From contig CAZKUA010000005.1 in the NCBI GenBank assembly GCA_964555845.1, forward strand, positions 31,850 to 95,849: a stretch of DNA of 64,000 nucleotides, read 5' to 3'. This DNA comes from JALNXF01 sp964555845. GTDB taxonomy: Bacteria > Patescibacteriota > Gracilibacteria > BD1-5 > UBA2023. The notes under the pieces are model-generated. The model had not been told where the DNA came from, did no database searches, and worked only from the letters and a program-made list of their open reading frames with translations. Numbering within the stretch: position 1 is the stretch's first letter; every line of letters begins with the position of its first letter. The position numbers and the translations under genes were made by a program. This document shows, in pieces, positions 21,277 through 32,634 of the stretch.

Positions 21277-23641
21277 CCATTTTGTCTAATTTACTCTTTA
21301 ATAATGCTCATAAATTCTCATCTGGTCTGACATATTTTAGAAAATTATCATATACTTTTGGGTCTCATTTAAATCTTTTATCTGATTTATTCCAAATATC
21401 TTTCCATATAATTTCTTTTTCAGAAAGAATTGAGTTATTGATTTCCCTAAATAATGGGTCATTTACAAATTTTGTTCAGGTTCATTTAGTTGAGATAATA
21501 TGAGAATTTTTTGCTTTATCTAGCACTAGTGAGATATTTTGAAAACCTCAGCATGAACCTAGGAATACCATTTTTGCATTTGAAGGTATTTTATTAATAG
21601 TGCCTTTTGTGTGATAACTATGTCATCTGTGTACTATTACAGTTGGTTCCATACTTGGAGAACTATTTTTCATAAATGTATTCATATCATCAATTCAATC
21701 AGATATATTTGATTTTGTTTTATCTGATTCTGGTTTATTTGCAAATATATTAATTTGTTTTCAGTCTTTAGCTACATTTGACTTCACTATTACAAATGTA
21801 TTATGGTCTTCTATTTTCCAGTCTTTATCATTTTTATAATTTGATATAAAATTTTCAAAAGAACTTCTACCATCGTCATCATTATAGAAAAAATATTGTT
21901 GTATATTTCTATTTTTTTTATCAAATAATTCAGTTGATTTTAATGAATCTAATTTTGGAATAGTGTATTTATCAGGTAATTCATCTTTAAAAAATGGATC
22001 GTCAAATTTATCCTTAAGTTTTTTCCCAATTACTCAAAGACGATCTTTTTCTGTAGTTCAGGTTTTTGGATCTCTATATTTTAATTTTATATTATTTCCA
22101 ATATACTTTAATATTTCTTTATCATTTATAGATGATACAATATCAATAAATGCTATTGAATTTCTTAAATCAGATTTGATTGATAATACTAACACATCCA
22201 GAATTTTAACTAATCTTTCTTTTTTAATTGAATTTAGGAATTTATCTACTTGTCCATATGAACTTACAGCCTCTAGAAATACGGCAACTCATTTAAAATT
22301 TTGAGAAGCAAATAAATCATAGAAATCCTTTCCTTCTCTTTCTAGAGAGGAATTAATTCTTTTTAATATTCAATAAAAAGATGAAGTAAATATTTCTTCT
22401 CTTCATTCAACTACACAACTATATAATTCCTTAGAATTAAGATTTTCTATTATTAGAAATCTTAGTTCATCTTTTTCTTCATGAAGATTGTTTATTATTT
22501 TTACTAAATTCAAGTATTTATTTCCATCATTTTTCGTGTCTTTAAAATTAAATGAAACTCTTTTTATTATCTCTTCTAAAGATCATCGTCAACATTGTTT
22601 TAATTTTCTTACAAATTCAGGAACCCTGAGCACTAATAATCAAACTCAAATATCAAAATCTAAAATTGTTTCAATATATTTAGCAAAATAAGGTTTATCA
22701 CTTAATAACCAAACCACTGAATATGCAGAATCATTGTTTCATCCTTTATAAGGATTCCTTAATAGTCAATTCATAATAGATTCTTCACTTAAAGCTATTT
22801 CATTAAAAATTTCCATTTCTTCATAAGAAAATGGATAAATAGTACTATAAGGTGAGCCCATATTAGCTAAAAAAGTAACTGGGTCTCTTGATACAGCTAG
22901 CTTAAAAATATCTTTTGCATAAGGTTTTTTTGAAAAAAGATGAAAAAAAGAGAAAATCAAATGAGGATATGATATGCATATTTTAGTAAGATTTTCTTTA
23001 CTAATAGCAATTTCAGTCAACTCTTTCATTAGAGGATTTTTAAAACTAAATATACTAAGTTCACAAAGAATTCTTTCTGGATGTTTTTGGGCATATAATC
23101 TAAGTTCATCTACATTAATTCATGAAAGATTGTCATTTATTATTTTTTCAAAAGTCTTAGAATATTTATCTTTAGTCCTTTTTTTTAGATTTCATATAAA
23201 ATCCCAATTAACTATATTGTAATATGTCCAAAATTTTAAACTAGAGAATACCAGAAATCCCTCCGGGTCTTTTTTTGCAAAAGACTCCATATTACTATCA
23301 CTCAACCCTTTTTTTATGTATTCTTCTCAGTATGGAAGTGTTCTTAGTATATAATCATACTCAAAAATATATCTTGTATTTTCCTTTAAAACATAATCTA
23401 GAATAGCCCTAGTAAGATATGGTTCTTTGCTTATTTCTCTAATATCTGATTCAAAAAATTTATCCCATCACTCTTTTTTATATTTGTTTATATATTTTTC
23501 TGATTTATGTGATATTTCCTTATTGAGTTCATTCCTAAAATCAATCCTCATACATTTATAAGGATCTAGAGCTTCTTTTTTATCAGAAATTACACCGGTT
23601 TTTGGTTTTTCTCAAAATACTATATCTTTTTCTATTGGCAT
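21272..23641 (-). CDS. Large protein with C-terminal caspase-like (His/Cys) domain
   Basis: 789 residues. The first ~550 are helical and repeat-like, alternating short amphipathic helices in a HEAT/ARM-like style (for example FKNPLMKELTEIAISKENLTKICISYPHL), with no membrane segment. Near residue 670 comes VIVHRGHSYHTKG and about 30 residues later MVFLGSCGGFQNISLV, followed by SQIISTKWTGTKFVNDPL. A hydrophobic strand ending in HxGH and a second ending in SCGG is the order of the catalytic His and Cys in caspase/clostripain/CHAT-type proteases. The call is from motif layout; I cannot show the fold. The likely role is a protease activated through its helical part, but this is inference. Confidence 0.6.
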
Positions 23642-23796
23642 TTATAATGTTACATTTAATAAACACTATAATCTTAACATAAATTCAGATATAAAGCAAA
23701 AATTCTTATTTGAAAATTTAGAGCTCTCAATTTTTGACAAAATTTAACAAATATGATAATATTAAGTGAAGTTAAATAATTAATATAACTTAAATT

Positions 23797-24477
23797 ATGG
23801 GATTTAGTTTCAAATCATTGTTCTGAGGAAATAGGGAAAAAGAGGTTAAAAAGGCTGATTTAGCGAAAGCTAAACCAGTTTCAAAGCCAGTTGTAGATGC
23901 TCAGGCTAGAGTTGTGGATATGTATAGTCGTATTTTACCTGAAGTTAAAAAGACTCCAGATATAGAAATTAAAAAACCAGAAAAGAGAGTTATAAAATTT
24001 TCTCCTGATTTATTAAAAGAACATAAATTACCAGTATATAACGGAGATGAAGAACCTTTGCAATTTAATCCAATCGATCCAAGAACTTGTGTTCGCGAAC
24101 ACTTAAGAGTTGAAAGTAATGAAATTATCGATAAACATATTAATGTAAAGACAGTTAATCTGAGTGACCCTCAGATAGTAAGTGATGATATTTTATCAAA
24201 TATTAGTGCCGGTTGATTACAGATAATATCTTCAATCCCAAAAGAAGTTTGAGATAAATTATCTTTTGATTTTTTTATGTGAAATGATGAATTTTCTCTT
24301 GTTTGAGAAGTTAGAAGTATTTTGACTGATCCTGAGAATAATAAAAGATATTGAATTCAGTTTATAGATCCACCTAAAGATCAAATTAGAGCACTTAATT
24401 TAATTGTTTGAACTGCTAAACTTTCAAAATTTACAAAAGAAAATGTTTCAACTTCAGAAATAGATCTTATTAGTTAG
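23797..24477 (+). CDS. PilZ-domain protein, candidate cyclic-di-GMP receptor
   Basis: 226 residues. The first ~90 are basic and probably disordered (repeated KPVSKPVV-like and KKPEKRV). The C-terminal half has the PilZ signature: REHLRVESNEII (RxxxR near residue 107), then NISAGGLQIISSIP (D/NxSxxG near 140), then a strand pair ending RYGIQFIDP. These residues bind cyclic-di-GMP in the family. TGA supplies one glycine of the NISAGG motif and several others. PilZ proteins often tune type IV pili or motility; prepilin genes in this window make that plausible. Confidence 0.8.
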
Positions 24478-24499
24478 ATAAACTCAAAATTTTTATACT

Positions 24500-24528
24500 A
24501 AAAAAAGACTTCTTTGAAGTCTTTTTTT
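24500..24528. terminator. Rho-independent terminator between convergent genes
   Basis: AAAAAAAGACTTC / GAAGTCTTTTTTT hairpin between the PilZ gene and the convergent PBP gene; it can act in both directions. Confidence 0.8.
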
Positions 24529-24541
24529 AGTGAGTTTTAAT

Positions 24542-27500
24542 TTATCTAGCCAAAACAGTTACGCTTATTTCTTTAATTACAGTTTTTCACCCGGAGATAA
24601 CTTCTACTTTAACAGAGTGTTGTCAGACTTCTAGAGTATTGTCTTCATTAATAGGCACCAAGAAATTTTTAGTTCACTCGAGAATTTTAAATAAAGAGCC
24701 GTCAACATATACATTTAAAACATCAGGAACGGCGCTCACTGTTCATCTTAGATTAAAAAATTGGTCTTTATAAATATTTACCTTTCCATTTGTTGGATTT
24801 GTAATTTCTAGGCTAACTGGATTTGGTGTAATTACATTTGAGCTATTTTCACTTGTTCAAGAATTTGTATTTTGTATGGTTTTTTCTCAGACATTTATTA
24901 TATATTTAACTTCATTTGAATAATAGAACGAATCTATAGCTTTAATACTTATTTCATAGCTTCAATTTGTGTCTTTTGTGAAATCTATGGTTTCATCTAT
25001 ATTTCATCATTTTAAGTCATCTACTGGAATAGTTTTATATATTTTACCATCTTTAGAAATTATTATTTTAATAATAGGATTATTAGCATCATATCTAATT
25101 TCTACTTTTTTGCTTATTTGTCAGATAATCTCATCATTTGTCAGATTTGATGAGATACTTATTCCGGCACTATCTTTAGATCATCTATCACACGGAGTAT
25201 CAAGAAGTGTTCCTGTAAAATAAGAATCGGCCGTAAAATATCAAATTGTTTTTAACCAAGATTTGTCGTAAGAATCAATAATAGGGGACATACTAGATCA
25301 CATATAAATTGTCTTAATTGCATCCGGTGGAGTTTCGTCAGTTACTTTTCAATTACATGTGGCATCTACTTCAATTTTTTTACCTCCACTATCGTATTCA
25401 GTAGGTTTTACTGCAAATATTGTAGTAACTTTTAGGTCATCTGGAGTATTATCAGAAGCAAGTCTTCCAGATGCTTTTGAGATAGTAGCTGAAATTACAG
25501 ATTTTGGTTTTATAAAATCTTCTTTTTTAAGATTCTTGTGAGCAAATTCCATATAAGAATGCCAGATTGGAGCAGCACAATTAAGTCAATCACAGCTTCA
25601 TTTTGTGGCAGATCAATCAGTATTTCCAGCCCAAACTACTGTGGTAATTTGTGGAGTATAACCCGCTGTCCAGAGATCTCCTGGTAGAATTTCTTTTTTC
25701 TTTCAAGCCACTGTAGTATTTTTATTTGAAGTTCAGGTTTTTGCTGCAACTTTTCTTCATTTTAGAGTGAGTACATTATTCCAGAAATCATTTGGTCTAT
25801 TTGCTGGATTTGATAGTATATCAGTTATTACATAAGCCGCTGCATCACTTAAGACTTGTTCTCATTCGCTATCCTTGAAATCTTCAATAATATTTCATTT
25901 TGAATCTTCAATCTTCACTATTGGAGTTATATCCTTTCTATATCATCAATTTGCAAATACACTGTAGGCTTGTGCTAACTCTAATGGTTTTAATTCTCAA
26001 GTTCAAATTGCCAAAGGTCACCCATAATAACTTCATTTTTTGAGTGAACTTACTCAGAGTGAATTTGCGTAATCTACTATTTCATTTTCTCATCCTGCAT
26101 AGAAAAATACTTTTATGGCAGGAATATTTCTAGAATAACCTAAAGCTTTTCTAAGTGGCATTCTTCCCATAAATTTTGAGTCATAATTATCTGGTTCCCA
26201 TTCTCCAAATTTCGTATCATTGTCATATATTGGAGTTTCTGGTCAGATAGGATTTTTCTCAATAGCATAAGAATAAACAATTGGTTTAAAACTAGATCCA
26301 GGCTGGCGTTCTGATGTTATAATATTTACATTTGCTCCGGCATTTACATCAAAATAATCCGCTCAACCAACCATTGCAAGAATTTGTCAGGTTTTGTTAT
26401 CTATACTTACTAAGGCTGCATTTCTAGCTCAATATTTTGTTTTATTTATTTCTACTTGTTTTTTCACAAGTTCCTCAGCTTTGTCCTGTAATTCTGGGTC
26501 TATTGAAGTATATATTTTTAATCATCCTGCACTTTCAAAATCTTTTCAATATTTGTTTTCAAGAAATTCCTTCACATAAAAAATAAAGAAAGGATATTTA
26601 ATATTTTCAGTGTATTTTCTAAATTTAAAATCAATTCATTCTACAAGCGCATTTTTGTATTCATTTTCTTTGATTTTGGTGTCTTCAAGCATTCTTCCAA
26701 GTACAAAATCTTTTCTTCAAGTATTGTATTCTAGGATATATCATTTTAGATCTTCGTTTGGTTTTTCTAAATTTAAATCTGAATATGGAATTTTTATACT
26801 ATTTAAAAATGTTAACATATCATTATAATCAAGCTGAATACATCAAGCTCAGTCTATTTTAAAATCTGACTTAAAGAAGCCTTTATTTAATTTACAAATT
26901 TTAGTTGTATTCTCATTTACTTTTGTAATTTCTGCGTCTGTTATGATAGATTTTAATTTATCTTTTAGGGGTTTATAAAAAGCAGGATTTTCAGTTTCAT
27001 CAATTTTTATAATATCTTTTGGACTTTCTTCTTTGTAGACATATAGATATCACATTAATCTGTCACGATGATTGTATGGAGAATAATAGGTTGGTCATTT
27101 TGGAATAGAGCTCATTATTGAGCTTTCTAAAATTCCTAAATCTTTTGCCTGTTTTCCAAAAAATGTCTTTGATGCTTCTTCAATACCAAATGCATTACTT
27201 CAAAATGATATTTTATTTAGGTAAAGCTCTAGTATTTTATTTTTAGAAAAGCTTGAATTAAGTTTGTATGAAAGATATAATTCTTGAACTTTTCTCTTTA
27301 TAGAGCGCTCTGCGGTTAGAAAACTATTTTTAATTAATTGCTGACTTATTGTAGAAGTTCATTGAATTTTGTCTGATTTTCCTGAAATATAATTAAGTCA
27401 AGCTCTAATTAGTCACTTAAAATCAAATCATTTATTAGTAAAAAAAGTCTTATCTTCAGTCGCTATTATAGCGTCTTGCATTGTTTTTGAAATTTGAGAA

Positions 27501-27784
27501 ATATCAACTGAAGTTCTTTTTTCTTTTGAATAAAGATTATAAAGCTCATTTCATTTCTTGTCATAAATTATTACACTCTCTGGAAATATATCATTTCAAA
27601 GTGTATTTATAGAAGGTAAGTCACGAATATACAAAATCCGTACAATTGCAAAAAATACGACTGCAAGTCATAAAACTAGAAATCATACGTGAGCTAAAAT
27701 CATTTTTTTATCTCAACTTTTCATAACGCTAAGATATTTTTCCGATATTTTTTTACTTAATTGATTTTTAGTAAATTGGTTCAT
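24542..27784 (-). CDS. Class A penicillin-binding protein (glycosyltransferase + transpeptidase)
   Basis: 1080 residues. A cytoplasmic basic N-terminus and one membrane helix (about residues 33-55) lead into a GT51 domain with the catalytic-glutamate motif ATEDKTFFTNKGFD near 110 and GTSTISQQLIKN. The penicillin-binding domain has SSFK (serine near residue 497) and KTGTS near 683, whose glycine is a TGA codon. The last ~250 residues are beta-rich (Ig/FN3-like, ending TVIKEISVTVLAR) and longer than in most class A PBPs. The enzyme polymerises and cross-links peptidoglycan at the outer face of the membrane. It follows the LCP gene with 2 bp between, so the two form an operon. Confidence 0.93.
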
Positions 27785-27786
27785 AA

Positions 27787-29190
27787 TTAATTATTTAGGA
27801 ATAAACGATAATCACTTCAAAGAATAATTTCTATTTTTGTATTTGGATTTTTGGTATAACTAAAGTCGACTACTTTTTCTTGCGTGGTAAATATAAACTG
27901 AGAAAGTGCTTCTAGAGTTTTACTTTCTGGACTAACTCAAATTTTATTTTCGCTATCCCAGATATAATTTATTTTTGTTTTTTCAAATTTGTCTTTCGTG
28001 CTAAAAATTGAATCTTTATCTGGAATATTAAATCAATATCTTTTCAAATTACTTGCAAATTTACTCGCAAGTCATCCAACTTTTGTAGTATTTACAAATA
28101 CTATTTCATTTTTTTCTACAAATATTTCTGGATAGTTAAACACTAAATTTCCAAATTTATTTATATCCTTATAAGACGAAACGCTCGATGCAGTGGCTCA
28201 TTCTGGCAGTACAACAGATGCTCCACCAAATGCATTTCTATCACCATAATACAGAAAACCTCAAATATTGCAATCTCAATCAAAGCAACTTGTATTTAAA
28301 TTAAATGAGAAAATATTTTCAGTTGGAATACCTTTTGCAATCCCGGCAAGTGATATTATTTCTTTTAAAGTCAAATCGGTCTTTATATTAGAACTTAGTG
28401 TATAAAATAGAGCTTTTAGTTTTGATGGACTTGAGATATATTTTAAATCAAATAATTTTTCTTTAATGGCTTTTATTACTAATTGTTGTCTCAAAGACCT
28501 GTCAAAATCACTAGTTGAGTGACGACTTCTGGCATATTTTAGAGCTGTTTTTCCATCAAGAGTTTGCACTCATTTTTTTATAGAAAATACCTCATATCAC
28601 CAATTTCCATCTGGATATTCTCTATCTTCCAAATCTTTTGGTACATTTACTTCTATGCCGTCCAATAAATCTACAAATTTTGTAAATCCATCAAAATCAA
28701 TATTAGCATAATAATCTATTTTTTCTCAAGTAATTTCCTCAACTTTTTCTTTTAAATAATTCATTGCATTTTTTTCTGATTCTTTTTTTAATCATCTTGT
28801 ATAAAGCTCGTTAACTCTTCAGGCTCATCCAGTTGGATAAGACACATATAAATCACGCGGAATAGAAAGCATAGAAACTGTCTTTTTATTCGGACTAATT
28901 GAGGCGAGTATTATTGTATCAGTCAAATCTGTTCATTCATGACTTCCTCATCAAATTCCCGTTAGTAGTACATTTATCTTATCTTTTGTCGGGTCAATAG
29001 AAGAAAATCCTCAGATATTAAGTAAATTCATAAAACTAAAATCTATCTTAAAATCCGAAATTTTTGAATATGTAAAAAGCGCTAAAGCTCAAATTATAAA
29101 AATTCAAAAAACACCAAGTAAAATCCCAGATACTATATTTTTCTTCTTAGCATTAAAATAATTATTTCTAAGTTCTTGTACTTTATCCAT
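27787..29190 (-). CDS. LytR-CpsA-Psr (LCP) family protein
   Basis: 467 residues: a short cytoplasmic segment, a membrane helix (VSGILLGVFGIFIIGALALFTY, about 21-42), then the LCP catalytic domain. The motifs are INVLLTGIGGGSHEGTDLTDTIIL, MLSIPRDLYV, and TALKYARSRHSTSDFDRSLRQQ near 215, which carries the arginines that hold the lipid pyrophosphate. A LytR_C-like domain ends the protein (KFASNLKRYGFNIPD...). LCP enzymes attach anionic glycopolymers from lipid carriers to peptidoglycan or proteins. It is first in an operon with the class A PBP. Confidence 0.92.
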
Positions 29191-29335
29191 AATCACTTCG
29201 CCCAATTCTTCCTTCTTAATTTTCGATTTCTTAAATGACACTTTTGTCTTAATTAAACAATAAAATAAAATAATTTCTTAAATGCTCTGGATTATATAAA
29301 AAAACTACTTTTTTGCAAAAATTTTTTAGGGAAAT

Positions 29336-29584
29336 TTAGTTTTGATGATTATCTATTTTGTAAATCCTTAATTCTTGTTTTTCTATAATACAATAAGCTC
29401 TAAATTGTTTGTTTATACGAAAATAATAAATTTCATCTTTTTTTGGTTCTCTCAATCAAAAATCAACATTTGCATATAATCATAATAACAAAAATGTTTT
29501 AGCTTTTTTGTATTGTTTTAGTAAATTTCTTTCATTTAAATAAGTGAGTATTTTTGGATCTTCTACTATTTTAGAAAAAAGCAT
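29336..29584 (-). CDS. RelE-like toxin, paralogue of 11822-12073
   Basis: 82 residues. It shares with the first copy the blocks LLKQYKKAKTFLL, IYYFRINKQFRAYC and YKIDNHQN, matching at more than half of the aligned core. The last conserved strand ends in I-D-x-H as before. It starts 3 bp after the stop of the small upstream gene. That two separate loci keep toxin-like genes of the same family suggests an active, duplicated toxin-antitoxin system. Confidence 0.7.
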
Positions 29585-29587
29585 ACT

Positions 29588-29791
29588 CTATATTTTTATA
29601 AAATAATTACTATCTCTTTTTCTGCACTCTAATGCCTCTTTTCTAAGTTCATCAGTTATTTCATTATCATTTAATTTTTTTAATGAATACTGCTCAAATT
29701 GAGAAACTATATATAATGATAAATCATAAACATCTTCAAATATTTCTGTTTTAAAATTTATCGAAGGATTTTTAATAGCAAGCTTAAGCAT
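29588..29791 (-). CDS. Probable antitoxin, paired with the RelE-like toxin
   Basis: 67 residues (MLKLAIKNPSINFKTEIFED...), ending in a basic SNYFIKI. It precedes the toxin by 3 bp on the same strand. Segment KLNDNEITDELRKE matches KLDDSEITQDIKKS of the 11621 antitoxin. No recognised DNA-binding domain. Confidence 0.6.
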   Translation of the reverse strand: MLKLAIKNPSINFKTEIFEDVYDLSLYIVSQFEQYSLKKLNDNEITDELRKEALECRKRDSNYFIKI

Positions 29792-29903
29792 AAATTTTTA
29801 ATTATTATTAACTAATTCTGATTATATTAAATTTCCCCAAAAAATCAAAACAAAAATTTGCATTTATTTTTTAATATATTACAATGCTCACACAAAAATC
29901 TAT

Positions 29904-29936
29904 CCCTCCCATATTTTAGGGGAGGCTAGGTGGGGT
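29904..29936. repeat. GC-rich palindromic repeat
   Basis: CCTCCC / GGGGAGG imperfect hairpin followed by CTAGGTGGGG. It is similar in style (runs of C then G, CTAGGTGGGG end) to the 36-bp element inserted in cysS at 40641. The remainder of 29792-29960 holds no gene. Confidence 0.45.
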
Positions 29937-29960
29937 AATTTACAATTTAACTATTTTTTT

Positions 29961-30806
29961 ATGCGCAGTGAAACAAATACTCTTGGGGTAAAAACCCTAA
30001 TAAAAAAATTTTTCAAAAAACTTTGAAGTTGAGTGATAATCTGATTATGATTTATACTCAGTATTTGAATATTTATTATTGTATATGCTGCCGGACGGAG
30101 TGTTATGACTCCAGTTTGAACCTGAAGTTGACTAACTGCAAGTTCATGGAATCAAATGATAGATAATCTAAATAGTTTAAACTCAAGAGTTTGGTGAACT
30201 AACTGATTAGCTAGTTATTATACCACTTGAAATGTCGGAATTGGAACAAATGCTCCAGGTTATCCATTAGATGTTGTTTGAAATATTTATGCATCAAATG
30301 GTGTTATTGCCGGTAATACTCTATGGACTAATGATAGTATTCGTAAGTTTGGCACTTGAGTTCCTTTAAATTTTAGAAGAGCTGACGGAACAATTGAAAT
30401 GATTATAGATTCAGCTTGAAAAGTTTGAATATGAACATCTACTCCAACTGATACTCTTACTGTTAATGGTTGAATTACAAGTACAACTGGATGGAGTACT
30501 ATTACACCTAATACTTGATGGACAACGTCAAATGCTGGCTGTCGTCGCATTGGAAGTTTTTTACAAATTAAATGACATGTTAATTATACATCCGGAAATA
30601 TTATACCAAGTTGGAGTACTGTAATATGAACCTTACCTGTAGAATGTAGACCATCTGTAGGTATTTATATACCTTCTACATGTTGGTCTAATACAAATAT
30701 TGTATCAGCTTGTCTTGGATATATCGATACTAATGGTGTAACTTATATTTATACATCATCATCTATATATTATTTTTCTTTTGCCTGAACATTTCCGGCA
30801 AATTAA
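29961..30806 (+). CDS. Membrane-anchored phage-tail-fibre-like surface protein
   Basis: 281 residues. A basic N-terminus is followed by a single membrane helix (LGFILSIGIFIIVYAAG, about 33-50), then PVGTGSGLTASSWNQMIDNLNSL, a short coiled coil of the type that precedes fibre stalks. Two stalk repeats follow (NVGIGTNAPGYPLDV near 90 and KVGIGTSTPTDTLTVNG near 155), the V-G-I-G-T-x-x-P-x-x-x-L-x-V consensus of tail-fibre and S74-type proteins. The C-terminal ~100 residues contain six cysteines. No S74 chaperone motif is seen. It could be a surface fibre or adhesin rather than a phage gene, as no other phage gene is nearby. Confidence 0.75.
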
Positions 30807-30828
30807 TTTCATTGTTAACAAAATGTCA

Positions 30829-30864
30829 AAAACTATTTCTGGTGGTACTGGGAATAGTTTTTTT
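30829..30864 (+). terminator. Rho-independent terminator
   Basis: AAAACTATT / AATAGTTTT hairpin followed by T run, 23 bp after the fibre-like gene. Confidence 0.6.
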
Positions 30865-30992
30865 GGTTTGTCAATAGTTTTTTTGGGGAGATTTTTTGTT
30901 TTTTATTTGACAATAGAGCAAAAAAGATTAGATTTTGGAGTATGAAATAGATTTTAGTAGACAAAGTGACTTTTTAACATTTTTTTGACAAA

Positions 30993-31952
30993 GTGGAAAA
31001 ACCTAAATTCTGACATATACCTGTTTTATTAAATGAATTAGTCGATAGCATAGAAATAGCTTGAAATAGACAAAATATAGTAGTTGATTGCACTCTTGGA
31101 TTAGGTGGACATGCGAGTAAAATCATAGGGAAGTTAAATAAGTGAGATATATTTGTAGGATTTGATGCTGATGAGGATAATCTGAATAATGCAAGTTTGA
31201 ATATAGACAAAAATATTTGAGAGTATATAAAAGAAAAAAATATTAAAATATACTTTATAAATTCAAACTTTAGAAATCTGAAATTTGAATTAAATAAAAT
31301 ATGAATTGACAAAGTGACTTGAATATACTATGATTTGTGAGTAAGTAGCGTTCATTTCGATGATGAAAATAAATGATTTTCTTTTAGAGGAGAGGGAACA
31401 CTAGATATGAGATTTGATAGAAAATCCTGACTTACCGCAAAAGACATAGTAAATAATTACAGTGAAAACGATTTATACAGAGTATTTAGAGAGTATTGAG
31501 AAGAAAAGAAATCAAAATTTATAATAGACAATATATTAAAAGCTAGAATTGAAAAAGAAATAAAGACAACTAAAGATTTGCTGGAAATAATTGAGGGCTC
31601 GAGCTTTGACCCAAAATCAAAATTAAGAGTATTCCAAGCACTCAGAATTGAAGTAAATGACGAATTTGGTGCATTAAAAGAAAGTCTACAGGATGCAGTT
31701 AAATTACTAGATGTTGGATGAATAATTTCAGTAATTAGCTTTCATTCTCTGGAAGACAGAATAGTAAAACAGACATTTAATGAATTTATAAAAACAGAAA
31801 TAAATCAAATAACAGGAATGAATATGACTCAGCCAATTCTCGAGAAAGTATACAAAAAACCACTTATACCAAAACAAAATGAACTAGACTCAAACCCAAG
31901 ATCTAGAAGCTCCAAGTTAAGAGTATTAAAGAAAATAAATAATATAATTTAA
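30993..31952 (+). CDS. rsmH: 16S rRNA m4C1402 methyltransferase RsmH (MraW)
   Basis: 319 residues from a GTG start at 30993; a stop codon in frame at 30975 rules out an earlier start. N-terminal HIPVLLNELVDSI and VDCTLGLGGHASKII are the RsmH SAM-binding opening. Later motifs are GIYYDLGVSSVHFDDENKGFSFRGEGTLDMRFD and GIISVISFHSLEDRIVK, ending with the conserved NPRSRSSKLRVLKK. It methylates C1402 in the ribosomal P site. As in many bacteria it begins a cell-division-type gene pair: a small FtsL-like membrane protein follows 14 bp later. Confidence 0.95.
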
Positions 31953-31966
31953 CTTTATAAAAATCA

Positions 31967-32338
31967 ATGAATCCAAATATAATTGTAATGAAAAGATGAA
32001 AGATTCCTTTTTTCTCAGAAAGAAAAACCTCAAGAGAAAACTATAAGATGTCTTTTACCAACACCTACATTCTTACAATATTAATGATTTGATTTTTATG
32101 AATTTACTACGTTTGGTCGCTCAATGTTAATGCTACAAAATGATATAGAATAAGAAATCTAGAATTAGAAAGAAGAACACTAATGTTTGAACAGAATTTA
32201 CTTAATATGAAAATAGCTGAAGTTGAGTCTCTAAATAGTATTTCAGAAGAAAATACAACCAACATAATGGAATCAATAGAAAATCCTAATTACCTAGTGT
32301 TAAAGGATATGAATATGGCTTTTATAACAAAGGACTAA
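31967..32338 (+). CDS. FtsL-like small bitopic membrane protein
   Basis: 123 residues: a basic cytoplasmic N-terminus of about 38 residues (KTSRENYKM), one membrane helix (YILTILMIGFLGIYYVWSL), then a heptad-like coiled coil (GYRIRNLELERRTLMFEQNLLNMKIAEVESL) and a short tail. This topology and the place directly after rsmH match FtsL of the dcw cluster. Sequence conservation of FtsL is always poor, so the identification rests on position and topology. No ftsI follows; a terminator closes the pair. Confidence 0.6.
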
Positions 32339-32362
32339 AATAGTCTCAAATAAAAACAAAAC

Positions 32363-32399
32363 AAAAAAATCCCAAAAATTAATTTTTGGGATTTTTTTT
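32363..32399 (+). terminator. Rho-independent terminator
   Basis: AAAAATCCCAAAAATT / AATTTTTGGGATTTTT hairpin, 25 bp after the FtsL-like gene. Confidence 0.75.
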
Positions 32400-32423
32400 G
32401 AGTATTAATTAAAAATTAATGTC

Positions 32424-32443
32424 ATTCCCATGAAGATGGGAAT
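32424..32443. repeat. Palindromic intergenic repeat, relative of 3246
   Basis: ATTCCCAT / ATGGGAAT around GAAG, with GTC before and CTAC after. Same outer bases and loop style as the 3246 element in the opposite orientation. Confidence 0.5.
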
Positions 32444-32475
32444 CTACTTTATATTTTAAATTAAATTTCATCAAC

Positions 32476-32610
32476 TGTCATTTCGAACAAAGTGAGAAAT
32501 CCCTTTTAGAAACTCTTTTGGAAATTATAATTTCCAAGTTTAACTTTTCTATAAATTTAGTCTCAAAAGATTTGATTTAAAGGGATTTCTCGTTATCACT
32601 CGAAATGACA
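32476..32610. repeat. MITE-like element with ~32-bp imperfect terminal inverted repeats
   Basis: The arms are 32476-32507 and 32579-32610. Both start TGTCATTTCGA reading inward and share GAGAAATCCCTTT at their inner ends, with a few mismatches between. About 70 bp of AT-rich sequence without a gene lies between. The arrangement is that of a small non-autonomous inverted-repeat element or a long palindromic repeat. Confidence 0.6.
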
Positions 32611-32634
32611 GAAGTGGGAGTTTGAAATAATAGA

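Noticed and set aside
29961..30806. Prophage remnant, based on fibre-like VGIGT repeats.
   Set aside because: No capsid, terminase, portal, integrase or lysis gene lies nearby and the protein has a membrane anchor.
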